Origin: Salinimicrobium flavum
GTDB taxonomy: Bacteria > Bacteroidota > Bacteroidia > Flavobacteriales > Flavobacteriaceae
Assembly (NCBI RefSeq): GCF_042684505.1
Contig: NZ_JBHULT010000012.1
Span: forward strand, 62,001-126,000
Direction: 5' to 3'
DNA: 64,000 bases
Shown: positions 53,149-61,861 of the stretch, piece after piece
How the letters are laid out: each line of letters starts with the position of its first letter
Numbering within the stretch: the first letter of the stretch is position 1
Notes under the pieces: generated by a model
Database searches by the model: none
Told to the model about the DNA's origin: nothing
Seen by the model: the letters and a program-made list of their open reading frames with translations, nothing else
Position numbers and translations under genes: made by a program

Positions 53149-53238
53149 GTCTTGATCTTTTAATGTAAAGGTAAAAGTAAACTTTAGATTAGGAAAGAAG
53201 GTAAAAACCTTTATAAGAGCTCTTTGAAATCGTTCAAC

Positions 53239-53264
53239 AAAAAAAGCCTCCGTCAGGAGGCTTT
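53239..53264 (-). terminator. Terminator after rpmE2
   Basis: On the minus strand AAAGCCTCC, TGAC, GGAGGCTTT and a T run. It separates rpmE2 from the GlmU-like gene. Confidence 0.87.
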
Positions 53265-53285
53265 ATAATATCTTAATACAGGAAA

Positions 53286-53537
53286 TTACTTTTTGAATTT
53301 CGCGTATTTGTTCTTGAACTTATCGATACGACCGGCAGTATCCAGTAATTTGGCTTTCCCGGTGTAGAATGGGTGAGAAGTTCTGGAGATCTCCATCTTC
53401 ACTAAAGGATATTCCTTCCCATCAACCTCAATAGTTTCTTTTGTGTTCGCGGTAGATTTCGTTAAAAAAACCTCGTCATTTGACATGTCTTTAAACGCTA
53501 CCAATCTATAATTTTCCGGATGGATTCCCTGCTTCAT
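53286..53537 (-). CDS. rpmE2: 50S ribosomal protein L31 type B
   Basis: An 83-residue type B L31. [20 protein letters not shown] and [20 protein letters not shown] are the signature. It lacks the zinc cysteines of type A, so it is the zinc-free form. Many Bacteroidota encode only this form; that cannot be checked here. Confidence 0.97.
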   Translation of the reverse strand: MKQGIHPENYRLVAFKDMSNDEVFLTKSTANTKETIEVDGKEYPLVKMEISRTSHPFYTGKAKLLDTAGRIDKFKNKYAKFKK

Positions 53538-53707
53538 CTCTTTATTCTTTAAAATCTTGTAATTTTTTCGAGGTGCAAATTTAAATAATTTTTACAAAAC
53601 ACCAACTATAGAACCATATTTTTCCCGCAATTTAATCTTTTATTTTTCTCTGTAACGTTTTGTTATATTTGTTTACTCATTGGTTAACTAACCAATGTTA
53701 TTCAATA

Positions 53708-54241
53708 ATGGAAAAATCTACAAAATCTACCGGAATCACCTATGGTATTTACCTGGGTGTGTTTTTGATCCTGATGACCGCTCTGGCCTATGCCTTTGAT
53801 CTTTCCCTGTTCACCAAATGGTGGTATGGGATCATTAGTTTTGCTTTACTCATCACCATAGCTGTGATTGGGGTTAAAAAAGCCAAAACTGTTCATGCCG
53901 GCAGCCACTTTTCTTTCAAAAATGCCTTTACCGCGTATTTTTTAATCGTACTGATTGGAACCTTGATCGCTACCCTGTTTAGTATCCTGCTATTTTCGGT
54001 GATCGATACTGAGGCGGCTACCACGGTTACAGAACTTACTATGGAAACCTCAAGAGCAATGATGGAAAAATTTGGCGCACCTGAGGCCAGTATAAATGAA
54101 GCCCTTGCCGAGATGCAAACCAATAATCAATTCTCTGTGATGAACCAATTGAAACGATTTGTTTTCAGCCTTGGTTTCTACCTGGTAGTAGGATTGATCA
54201 TAGCCCTTATTTTCAGGGAAAAAGATCCCAACAAAATTTAA
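53708..54241 (+). CDS. DUF4199 membrane protein
   Basis: About 177 residues from the ATG at 53708 (MEKSTKSTGITYGIYLGVFL). Four membrane segments (about 10-30, 38-55, 72-95, 145-168) are typical of DUF4199. TATATTTG at 53664-53671 fits a -7 element for this gene. The stop is three bases before the GT2 glycosyltransferase, and the pair are commonly linked in Flavobacteriaceae. Function unknown. Confidence 0.88.
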   Translation: MEKSTKSTGITYGIYLGVFLILMTALAYAFDLSLFTKWWYGIISFALLITIAVIGVKKAKTVHAGSHFSFKNAFTAYFLIVLIGTLIATLFSILLFSVIDTEAATTVTELTMETSRAMMEKFGAPEASINEALAEMQTNNQFSVMNQLKRFVFSLGFYLVVGLIIALIFREKDPNKI

Positions 54242-54244
54242 TTA

Positions 54245-55204
54245 ATGCAGATATCTATCGTCATCCCTCTTTTAAACGAAGAAGAATCTCTTACAGAACT
54301 ATATAATTGGATCGTATCTGTGATGCGGTCCAATTCTTTTTCTTATGAGATCATTTTTATAGATGACGGCAGTACAGACAATTCTTGGAAGATCATCAAA
54401 CAACTTTATGCAGAAGACCCCGCAGTCAAAGGGGTGAAATTCAACCGAAACTACGGAAAATCCCAGGCCTTGCACGTGGGCTTTGATAAGGCTGAAGGCG
54501 ATGTGGTCATCACAATGGATGCCGACCTGCAGGATAACCCTGAAGAGATCCCGGAACTCTATTCCCTGATCATTAAAGATAATTACGACCTTATTTCGGG
54601 TTGGAAAAAAAAGAGGTACGATTCTCTCATTTCCAAGAACCTTCCCTCAAAACTGTTCAATGCGGTGGCACGGAAAACCTCCGGACTAAAGCTTCATGAT
54701 TTCAACTGCGGACTCAAAGCGTACCGAAAAACAGTGGTCAAGAACATTGATGTTTACGGGGAAATGCACAGATATATCCCGGTTCTGGCCAAAAATGCCG
54801 GTTATTCCAAAATCAATGAGAAGGTGGTGAAACACCAGGCGCGTAAATATGGCCGTACAAAATTTGGGGCAGAACGCTTTATCAACGGCTTTCTCGACCT
54901 CATTACAATCTGGTTCCTCTCTAAATTCGGAAAAAGGCCCATGCACCTCTTTGGAGCCCTGGGTATCCTCATGTTCTTTTTCGGGTTTTTATCTGCTGTC
55001 TGGATAGGTGCTTCAAAACTTTACAAACTCTACCACGGCTTGCCCAACATCCTGGTAACAGATAATCCGTGGTTCTACATTTCGCTCACTACCATGGTCC
55101 TTGGGTCCCTGCTCTTCCTGGCAGGTTTCCTCGGGGAACTTATTTTAAGGAGCAGCCGCGAAAAAGAACGCTACCGCATCAGCGAAACAACCGGCCAGAT
55201 TTAA
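54245..55204 (+). CDS. GT2 glycosyltransferase, DPM1/GtrB-like
   Basis: A 319-residue membrane glycosyltransferase. The GT-A domain (1-225) has IDDGSTDNSW and the metal-binding MDADLQDNPEEIP. Two C-terminal membrane segments (about 235-262 and 275-305) give the GtrB/ArnC topology for transfer to polyprenyl phosphate. Typical partners are flippases or polymerases for surface glycans; the DUF4199 gene upstream may be linked. Sugar donor not known. Confidence 0.93.
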   Translation: MQISIVIPLLNEEESLTELYNWIVSVMRSNSFSYEIIFIDDGSTDNSWKIIKQLYAEDPAVKGVKFNRNYGKSQALHVGFDKAEGDVVITMDADLQDNPEEIPELYSLIIKDNYDLISGWKKKRYDSLISKNLPSKLFNAVARKTSGLKLHDFNCGLKAYRKTVVKNIDVYGEMHRYIPVLAKNAGYSKINEKVVKHQARKYGRTKFGAERFINGFLDLITIWFLSKFGKRPMHLFGALGILMFFFGFLSAVWIGASKLYKLYHGLPNILVTDNPWFYISLTTMVLGSLLFLAGFLGELILRSSREKERYRISETTGQI

Positions 55205-55257
55205 TTTCCTTTCCCACTTAAATCCTTATTTTTGTGGCTGACAAAAATTTAACCGCC

Positions 55258-56988
55258 ATGAGTTATACCGATATAAAAGCTAAAGCAGAATCCTGGCTGC
55301 AACCAGTCTTTGATGAACAAACCCGAAAGGAAGTGCAGGATTTACTTCAGAATAATCCCGATGAGTTAAAAGAAAGTTTCTACAAAGACCTGGAGTTTGG
55401 TACCGGCGGGATGCGTGGCATCATGGGAGTGGGCACCAACAGGATCAACAAATACACCCTTGGTAAGAATACCCAGGGAATTTCAGATTACCTCAAAAAG
55501 CAATTTCCTGAAGAAGATCTCAGGGTGGTTATAGCCTATGATTGTCGTCACAATAGTAAAGAACTGGCCCAGGTAGTGGCAGATGTGTTTTCTGCCAATG
55601 GTATTAAAGTTTTCCTTTTCTCAGACCTTAGACCAACCCCTGAATTGTCTTTTTCAGTAAAACATCTTGATTGTCACTGCGGAATTGTATTAACTGCAAG
55701 TCACAACCCTCCCGAATATAACGGGTATAAAGTCTATTGGCAGGACGGAGGTCAACTGGTACCTCCACAGGATACTGAGATCATAGAAACTATCACCGCC
55801 CTTGGATATGATGAAATTAAATTTGAACCTAAAAAAGAACTTATTGAACTTATTGGTTCCGAAGTGGATGAGGTCTTTACAAAAGCATCAATAGAGAACG
55901 GAAGTTTTAACACTCCGGCTTCGGCTAAAGAAGATCTTGGAATAGTTTTCACCTCGCTCCACGGAACTTCCATTACCTTGATTCCCCGTGTGCTGGAACA
56001 GGCAGGTTACTCAAATCTAAAGATCGTTGAGGAGCAAAGAGAACCTAACGGCGATTTCCCGACAGTGGACTCCCCCAACCCCGAAGAGCCTGAAGCTTTA
56101 CAAATGGCCCTTGAACTGGCAGAAACAGAAAAAGCAGACATTGTAATAGGAACAGACCCTGACGGCGACCGCTTAGGAGTTGCAATTAGGGATCTTACAG
56201 GTAATATGGTCCTTCTAAACGGAAACCAGACCATGTTGATCATGACCTGGTTCCTGTTGGAACAATGGGAAGAACAAGGAAAGATCAAAGGAAAAGAATT
56301 TGTGGGTTCTACCATTGTATCCACTCCCATGTTGAGAGTTATGACAGAAAGTTATGGCGTGGAATATAAAGAAGGTCTTACCGGTTTCAAATGGATCGCC
56401 AAAATGATCAAAGATCATCCAAATCTTCAATTCATTGGAGGCGGAGAAGAAAGCTTTGGCTACATGGTGGGGGATTTTGTAAGGGATAAAGATGCTGTCA
56501 CCGCCACTTTACTGGTTTGTGAGATCGCTGCACAAATGAAAGCCAACGGCAGTTCCTTATACCAGAAACTTCTGGAGCTATACCAAACCCATGGATTTTA
56601 CAAGGAGGAGTTGATCTCCTTAGTAAAGAAAGGAATTGACGGGGCAGAACAGATCAAACAGATCATGATAGACCTTAGAGAAAATCCTTTATCTGAGATC
56701 GCAGGGGAAAAAGTGGTTCTCGTGGAAGATTATGAAAGTTCAAAAGCCTTTGAATATGGACTTACTGAAACAAAAATGAAGGCTCTGGAAGTTCCTCGGT
56801 CTAACGTACTCATTTATTATACTGAAAATGGCACTAAGGTTGCGGCCCGCCCAAGTGGAACCGAGCCCAAGATCAAATTCTATATTAGTGTGAATGCTCC
56901 TTTAGACAAGGTGGAAAATTACCTGCAGGTTGAAAAAGAACTTTCAGAGAAGATCACCTTGATAAGATCTGAGCTTAAACTGGCGTAA
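55258..56988 (+). CDS. Phosphoglucomutase/phosphomannomutase
   Basis: A 576-residue alpha-D-phosphohexomutase, probably PGM/PGM2-like. The phosphoserine loop is TASHNPPEYNGYKVYW, the metal loop GTDPDGDRLG, the sugar loop GGEESFGYMVGDFVRDKD and the phosphate loop RPSGTEPKIKFY. I use the ATG at 55258. A GTG 24 bases earlier would keep the frame but lies inside TATTTTTG, a likely -7 promoter box. It precedes an MsbA-like exporter by 11 bases. Confidence 0.94.
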   Translation: MSYTDIKAKAESWLQPVFDEQTRKEVQDLLQNNPDELKESFYKDLEFGTGGMRGIMGVGTNRINKYTLGKNTQGISDYLKKQFPEEDLRVVIAYDCRHNSKELAQVVADVFSANGIKVFLFSDLRPTPELSFSVKHLDCHCGIVLTASHNPPEYNGYKVYWQDGGQLVPPQDTEIIETITALGYDEIKFEPKKELIELIGSEVDEVFTKASIENGSFNTPASAKEDLGIVFTSLHGTSITLIPRVLEQAGYSNLKIVEEQREPNGDFPTVDSPNPEEPEALQMALELAETEKADIVIGTDPDGDRLGVAIRDLTGNMVLLNGNQTMLIMTWFLLEQWEEQGKIKGKEFVGSTIVSTPMLRVMTESYGVEYKEGLTGFKWIAKMIKDHPNLQFIGGGEESFGYMVGDFVRDKDAVTATLLVCEIAAQMKANGSSLYQKLLELYQTHGFYKEELISLVKKGIDGAEQIKQIMIDLRENPLSEIAGEKVVLVEDYESSKAFEYGLTETKMKALEVPRSNVLIYYTENGTKVAARPSGTEPKIKFYISVNAPLDKVENYLQVEKELSEKITLIRSELKLA

Positions 56989-56999
56989 GCCACATCTGA

Positions 57000-58823
57000 A
57001 TGAATTATTTTAAGAAGATCCTTCGTTTTGCGATCCCTTATAAAAGGTTTGCTGTACTTAACATCATTTGCAATGTTTTTTACGCCCTTTTTAGCACCCT
57101 TTCTTTCCTGGCACTCATACCGGTGATACAGATCCTGTTTGATAAGACTAAGAGAGTGGCCGTTGCACCACGATGGGAAGGAATGGGAAGCATTAAAGAC
57201 TATGCGGTAGACAGCTTTAATTATCAGGTCACTCAAAGGGTCAATGAAGATGAGGTGACGGCCCTGCTATTTGTTTGCGGGGTGGTGGTGGTCCTGTTCT
57301 TCTTAAAAAATCTTTTTGGTTACCTGGCTGCTTTTTTTATCACCTTTCTGCGGAACGGGGTTCTGAGAGATGTACGAGATGCCATTTATGACAAGATCCT
57401 GGTGTTGCCTGTTTCGTATTTTTCTGAAAAACGAAAAGGAGATACTATTTCCCGCATCACGGCCGATGTGAACGAGGTACAAACCTCCTTTCTTTCGATC
57501 CTCGAATTGATCGTGAGGGAACCGCTAACGATTATCTTTACCATCACTGCAATGTTATTGATGAGCCCTACCCTCACCTTATTCGTGTTTGTTTTTCTTC
57601 CCATTTCAGGATTTATCATTTCCCTCATTGGAAAGAAATTGAAAAGTCAGTCAAACCTGGCCCAGGAGGAGAATGGTCATTTTCTTTCGCTGGTGGAGGA
57701 AACCCTCTCCAGTCTAAAAATCGTGAAAGGGTTTAACGCCGAAGATAAATTCCGCAATAAATTCAGAAATTCCACACACCGACTTAAGAAGATCCTTGAC
57801 AGCCTTATAAACCGGCAGAACCTGGCCTCCCCTACCAGCGAATTTCTGGGGATCTTTGTGATCGTGATCATTTTATGGTATGGTGGGAACATGGTTTTGG
57901 TGGATGGAACATTGGACGGCGCTACCTTTATTGCCTTCATGGGGCTGGCGTATAACATCCTAACGCCCGCTAAGCAAATAAGCAAAGCTACCTACAGTGT
58001 CAAAAAGGGGGATGCAGCGGCAGAAAGGATCTTCGAGGTACTCGAAACTGAGACAAATATTATCGATGCTCCCGATGCTGTGGTGAAAGAATCTTTCGAA
58101 GGGTCAGTGGAGATAGAGAATATCTCTTTTAGGTATGAAGAAGAACATGTCCTTAAAAACTTCAGTATAAAGGTCCCTAAAGGAACCACTGTAGCCCTGG
58201 TGGGCCAGTCGGGAAGTGGAAAATCTACCATTGCCAACCTGGTCACCCGCTTCTATGATGTCAATGAAGGATCAATAAAGATCGACGGGATTGACATCAG
58301 GAAGATCAGTAAAAAGTCCCTGCGCAGTTTAATGGGACTGGTAACCCAGGATTCCATTCTTTTTAATGATACAGTTAGAAATAATGTGGGACTTGGAAAA
58401 GACAACGCTTCAGATGAAGAGATCATTGAGGCCCTTAAGATCGCCAATGCCTGGGAATTCGTCAAAGACCTGCCACAAGGTCTCGAAACTAATATTGGAG
58501 ACAGTGGTGGAAAACTCAGCGGCGGACAAAAGCAGCGCCTTTCCATCGCCAGGGCTGTCCTTAAGAACCCACCCATCATGATCCTGGATGAAGCAACCTC
58601 AGCTCTTGACACCGAAAGTGAGAGGCTGGTACAAAAGGCCCTGGAGAACATGATGAGAAAACGAACTTCAATTGTTATTGCCCACCGGTTGTCTACCATA
58701 CAAAACGCCGACAATATTGTGGTGATGCAAAAAGGTGAGATAGTGGAACAGGGTAAACACGAGGAATTGCTGGCCAAAAGATCTGTTTACCACAAACTGG
58801 TAGAGATGCAGTCTTTTGACTAA
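57000..58823 (+). CDS. MsbA-like ABC exporter (fused permease/ATPase)
   Basis: A 607-residue half-transporter that works as a dimer. Six membrane segments lie in 1-320. The ATPase domain begins near 345, with Walker A VGQSGSGKST, signature LSGGQKQRLSIARA and Walker B PIMILDEATSALD. HRLSTIQNAD is the switch region. Lipid A or phospholipid export is likely by similarity, not proven. It is 11 bases after the phosphohexomutase and is followed by a terminator. Confidence 0.93.
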   Translation: MNYFKKILRFAIPYKRFAVLNIICNVFYALFSTLSFLALIPVIQILFDKTKRVAVAPRWEGMGSIKDYAVDSFNYQVTQRVNEDEVTALLFVCGVVVVLFFLKNLFGYLAAFFITFLRNGVLRDVRDAIYDKILVLPVSYFSEKRKGDTISRITADVNEVQTSFLSILELIVREPLTIIFTITAMLLMSPTLTLFVFVFLPISGFIISLIGKKLKSQSNLAQEENGHFLSLVEETLSSLKIVKGFNAEDKFRNKFRNSTHRLKKILDSLINRQNLASPTSEFLGIFVIVIILWYGGNMVLVDGTLDGATFIAFMGLAYNILTPAKQISKATYSVKKGDAAAERIFEVLETETNIIDAPDAVVKESFEGSVEIENISFRYEEEHVLKNFSIKVPKGTTVALVGQSGSGKSTIANLVTRFYDVNEGSIKIDGIDIRKISKKSLRSLMGLVTQDSILFNDTVRNNVGLGKDNASDEEIIEALKIANAWEFVKDLPQGLETNIGDSGGKLSGGQKQRLSIARAVLKNPPIMILDEATSALDTESERLVQKALENMMRKRTSIVIAHRLSTIQNADNIVVMQKGEIVEQGKHEELLAKRSVYHKLVEMQSFD

Positions 58824-59132
58824 CGGACTACAAACAAAACCTTAATTAGCAGATCAGAAAAAGGTAAAAAAGAAAAAAATGGATGAAGTAGGTCCATCCA
58901 TTTTTCCTATCCATCCTCGTTCTGGGACAAACGAAAAGGATTTCCAACATTTGGAGCAAAAAAGATATCTTCTTTACAAAGTGAATATACTACAAAAAAT
59001 AACACAAAAAAATTTTTTGTGTATTTTATCCTGCAATTGTGTATTTCATCGATGGTTTAAGCTTTATTCGACACCGTCGTTAATTCTGAATTTCCTCTTA
59101 TCTTTACCTCCGGCAAATGAAAACCAATCCCT
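58824..59132. other. Intergenic region before the second ECF sigma gene, 309 bases
   Basis: It contains the exporter terminator (58874-58905), then AT-rich DNA with an exact palindrome ACACAAAAAA/TTTTTTGTGT around one base (59002-59022). TATCTTTA near 59098 is a weak -7 candidate for the sigma gene. No gene is seen in it. Confidence 0.65.
58874..58905 (+). terminator. Terminator after the MsbA-like exporter
   Basis: AAAAATGGATG, nine-base loop, CATCCATTTTT. Confidence 0.83.
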
Positions 59133-59678
59133 TTGAACCTTTCTGAAGAACAGCTTTTAAGTGAACTAAAGGATCCTGAAACACGTAACCGGGCTTTTAG
59201 GGAACTACTGGTTCAATACCAGGAACGGTTATACTGGCAAATAAGGAACATCGTGAAGAACCATGAAGATGCAGATGATGTGCTCCAGAACACCTTCATC
59301 AAAATCTTCAGGAATATTGAGAAGTTCAAAGGGGAAAGCCAGTTATTTTCCTGGATGTACCGTATCGCTACCAATGAATCGATCACCTTTTTAAATAAAC
59401 GCGCAAAGAACTTACAGATCACCTCAGAAGAGCTTCAGCAACAGATCATCGGGAATCTGGAGACTGATGTTTATTTTGAAGGAGACCATATTCAGCTTAA
59501 GTTACAAAAAGCCATTGCAAAGCTGCCCGAAAAACAGCAGCAGGTGTTCAATATGAAATACTTTCAGGAACTTAAGTATCGGGAAATTTCTGAAATATTA
59601 GGCACCTCAGAAGGGGCCTTAAAGGCGTCCTATCACATTGCGACCAAAAAAATAGAGGAATATTTGAAGGGAAGTTAA
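59133..59678 (+). CDS. ECF RNA polymerase sigma factor (second module)
   Basis: A 181-residue ECF sigma. Region 2 has NIVKNHEDADDVLQNTFIKI and FKGESQLFSWMYRIATNESI. Region 4 has LPEKQQQVFNMKYFQELKYR and EISEILGTSEGALKASYHIA. The start is TTG at 59133; an ATG at 59117 is out of frame and stops after nine codons. The next two genes encode a membrane protein and a Spy-like periplasmic protein, so the operon looks like an envelope-stress regulon. Distinct from the sigma gene at 28198, with low similarity outside the family blocks. Confidence 0.92.
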   Translation: MNLSEEQLLSELKDPETRNRAFRELLVQYQERLYWQIRNIVKNHEDADDVLQNTFIKIFRNIEKFKGESQLFSWMYRIATNESITFLNKRAKNLQITSEELQQQIIGNLETDVYFEGDHIQLKLQKAIAKLPEKQQQVFNMKYFQELKYREISEILGTSEGALKASYHIATKKIEEYLKGS

Positions 59679-59710
59679 ACCTTTAATAGAAAGAAGAGTC
59701 AAATAACCAA

Positions 59711-60241
59711 ATGAACAAGAAAGAGTTACCATACAAAAACACTTCAGGATTCAGGATCCCAAAAGATTATTTTGAGGATTTTGAGGCCAGGATGATGCAT
59801 AAGGTTAACTCTTCTGAAAGTGAGTTCAATCTAAAACAAGGATCCAATCCTTTTAAGGTTCCTTCTTCTTACTTTCAGGAATTTGAAGAGCGAATGCTCC
59901 TCAGGATCGACCCGGTAAAAAGGACCTCCAAAGTTATCTCCCTGTTTAGATCAAAAACCCTGACTTATGTTGCAGGAATAGCAGCTGTGCTGGCAATTAT
60001 TTTTATCTCCACCATTTTAACGACCTCAGAAAATGTAAGTTTTGGGGATCTTGATATGGTAGCCGTTGAAAATTACCTTTTAGAAACCCTGGACATGGCA
60101 GATCCCGAGGAAATTCCTATGATAAATGAAAAAGTATTCAGTTTTGCCACCTCTAATGACCCTAATCTTGACAGAGAAGCCCTATACGAATATTTAAACG
60201 ACAATGTTGAAGACCCATCTCTCCTACTTAATGACAATTAA
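59711..60241 (+). CDS. Putative anti-sigma factor with repeated N-terminal motif
   Basis: A 176-residue protein with one membrane segment (TLTYVAGIAAVLAIIFISTIL, about 90-112, quoted to 20 residues in sense). Two similar blocks precede it: SGFRIPKDYFEDFEARMMHK and NPFKVPSSYFQEFEERMLLR, an internal duplication of about 35 residues. A periplasmic acidic tail follows. The gene lies 32 bases after the ECF sigma gene. An anti-sigma or coupling role is inferred from position and topology. Confidence 0.72.
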   Translation: MNKKELPYKNTSGFRIPKDYFEDFEARMMHKVNSSESEFNLKQGSNPFKVPSSYFQEFEERMLLRIDPVKRTSKVISLFRSKTLTYVAGIAAVLAIIFISTILTTSENVSFGDLDMVAVENYLLETLDMADPEEIPMINEKVFSFATSNDPNLDREALYEYLNDNVEDPSLLLNDN

Positions 60242-60242
60242 A

Positions 60243-60683
60243 ATGAAAAAAATTCTTTTATTCTCCTTTTTAATGTGCTTCCCTCTTATCATGACTGCAC
60301 AGGAGAACGATGAACACCGGGAGCGAATCAGAGCTCTCAAGACTGCTTATATCACTGAGGGATTAAACCTCACCCCCAGGGAAGCTCAGCAATTTTGGCC
60401 CATCTATAATGATTTTACCGAGAAACGCAGAGAGCTTTATAAAAGGGAGCGTAAGGAAATAAAAGACCTGGAATGCATGACCGAAGAGGCAGCTAACAGC
60501 AAATTAAACGAATATGTGGAAATTGAACGTGAAGATTTCCTTTTGAAAAAACAATATTTCAATGATCTTCGGAAGATCTTTTCTGCTAAAAAGATAATGC
60601 AGCTTAAAAAGGTGGAAGATGAGTTCAACGAAAAGATGATGCGGGAATACCGCGCCCGAAGGGCAGCAGAAAACAACAAATAA
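60243..60683 (+). CDS. Periplasmic Spy/CpxP-like sensor protein
   Basis: A 146-residue protein from the ATG at 60243, with a signal peptide (MKKILLFSFLMCFPLIMTAQ). The mature part is helical and charged and contains LTPREAQQFWPIYNDF, close to the LTxxQ motif of Spy/CpxP, and KRELYKRERKEIKDL-type helix (RRELYKRERKEIKDL). Spy-like proteins act as ATP-free chaperones or stress sensors. It begins one base after the anti-sigma stop, so it shares the operon. Confidence 0.8.
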   Translation: MKKILLFSFLMCFPLIMTAQENDEHRERIRALKTAYITEGLNLTPREAQQFWPIYNDFTEKRRELYKRERKEIKDLECMTEEAANSKLNEYVEIEREDFLLKKQYFNDLRKIFSAKKIMQLKKVEDEFNEKMMREYRARRAAENNK

Positions 60684-60710
60684 ATAATTTTAATTTTGGT
60701 TGGTTAGTTG

Positions 60711-60750
60711 AGTGGTCCGGAGTTCAATAATACTTCGGATCACTTTTTTT
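60711..60750. terminator. Terminator between Spy-like gene and the BNR lipoprotein
   Basis: GTGGTCCG and CGGATCAC pair around a 15-base loop, then seven T. It overlaps the last bases of the minus-strand gene. Confidence 0.75.
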
Positions 60751-61787
60751 ATCTAAATTTCAGTTTCGCCAGTCTGTTCTTTCCCGCAGCATAGGCTGTG
60801 GAATCATTTAGAAATCTTATCGTGTAAAAACCTTCTTCGGAAAGATTCTTCCAGGTATTACCTTCATCAGACGAATATGATATTCCGGTAAATCCAATTG
60901 CTACCAATTCTTTGGCATCACTTCCAGGCACATATCTCACACTGCTCTTATAACCAGGATCTTTCCCCTCACCAACAAGTTTCCAGGTCTTTCCACCATC
61001 TGAAGTCACTGCTTTATTGGCCTCGTTCCCTTCAGGTCTGGTGTAATCCCCGCCTATCATGAAACCGTTTTGCCCGTCGTAAAAATCTACCGAGTAAGCA
61101 CCCGTTGTACTTTCCCCTTGTACGATAGGGGTATCAAAGACTTCCCAGGTTTTCCCTTTATCGGGACTAAAGAATACCCGAGATCTTATCCCGCCCGAAA
61201 TGATCCAGGCCTTGTCCCCTTTTACGGCTATGTTGGAGTTACTGGCAGCGAAAGCCGCCTCACCTTCTGTTACTTCAGGTAGTTGGTCACAGGAAAGCTT
61301 ATTCCAGGTATTCCCACCGTCTCGGGTAATGATCACAGAAAGACAATTCTCCACAGGATCGCCCATTGCGATACCTTCCTCATCATTCCAGAAGGTCATA
61401 GAGTCGTAGAAAATTCTCATGTGTTTCAGAATAGACCAGTTCCATTTGTCCGTCTTCACCGGTCTTATAAAGCAAAGCGGGGTTTGCGACACTCAGCATG
61501 AAAAAATCATTTGCAGTACTTGCCACAGCTCTGAATTCAGGATATATTGAATCATGCTGTTGCCGGTTTAGCCTCACCCCGTTCTCTGCGGAATTATAGA
61601 TACCGTAAACGCCATTGGCCCCTGCAAAGGCAAGATCCTGCCCCATAATTTCGATGGCCCTTATGTTAAGGGAATCTTCCAGAAGGATCTCCACATCAAC
61701 ACTCTTATAAGGAAGTCTGTCCTGCTTTTTTTCGGTTGAATTACATGCAGTTAAACCTATAAAAAGTAAAAATAATAATCGTTTCAT
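60749..61787 (-). pseudogene. BNR/YCF48-like beta-propeller lipoprotein, frameshifted
   Basis: Two frames together encode one propeller protein of about 345 residues. The N-terminal frame (61787 down to 61383) has a lipoprotein signal (LLFLLFIGLTAC) and runs to YSETHE. The second frame (ending at 60749) resumes with IFYDSMTFWNDEEGIAMGDP and holds the BNR blocks ITRDGGNTWNKL, SPDKGKTWEVF and SSDEGNTWKNL. The shift lies at about 61409-61418, in GAGAATTTTC; one extra A or two missing bases would explain it. Sequencing error, a true recent mutation or slippage cannot be told apart here. Confidence 0.8.
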
Positions 61788-61835
61788 AACCTGAATTTGC
61801 CCGTAAAGATAGATTTTTCCGTAGTTTAAAAACCG

Positions 61836-61843
61836 TACCTTTG
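61836..61843 (+). promoter_or_regulatory. Probable -7 element of the RsmB-like gene
   Basis: TACCTTTG, 19 bases before the ATG. The -33 region has no TTG. Confidence 0.45.
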
Positions 61844-61861
61844 CAGCTTTAAAATATTTTT

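Noticed and set aside
55234..55257. GTG start for the phosphohexomutase
   Set aside because: The GTG is inside TATTTTTG, which fits a -7 promoter box, and the ATG at 55258 matches the family start.
59117..59146. A nine-codon leader peptide before the ECF sigma gene
   Set aside because: ATG at 59117 opens a short frame that overlaps the sigma start, but nothing shows it is translated.
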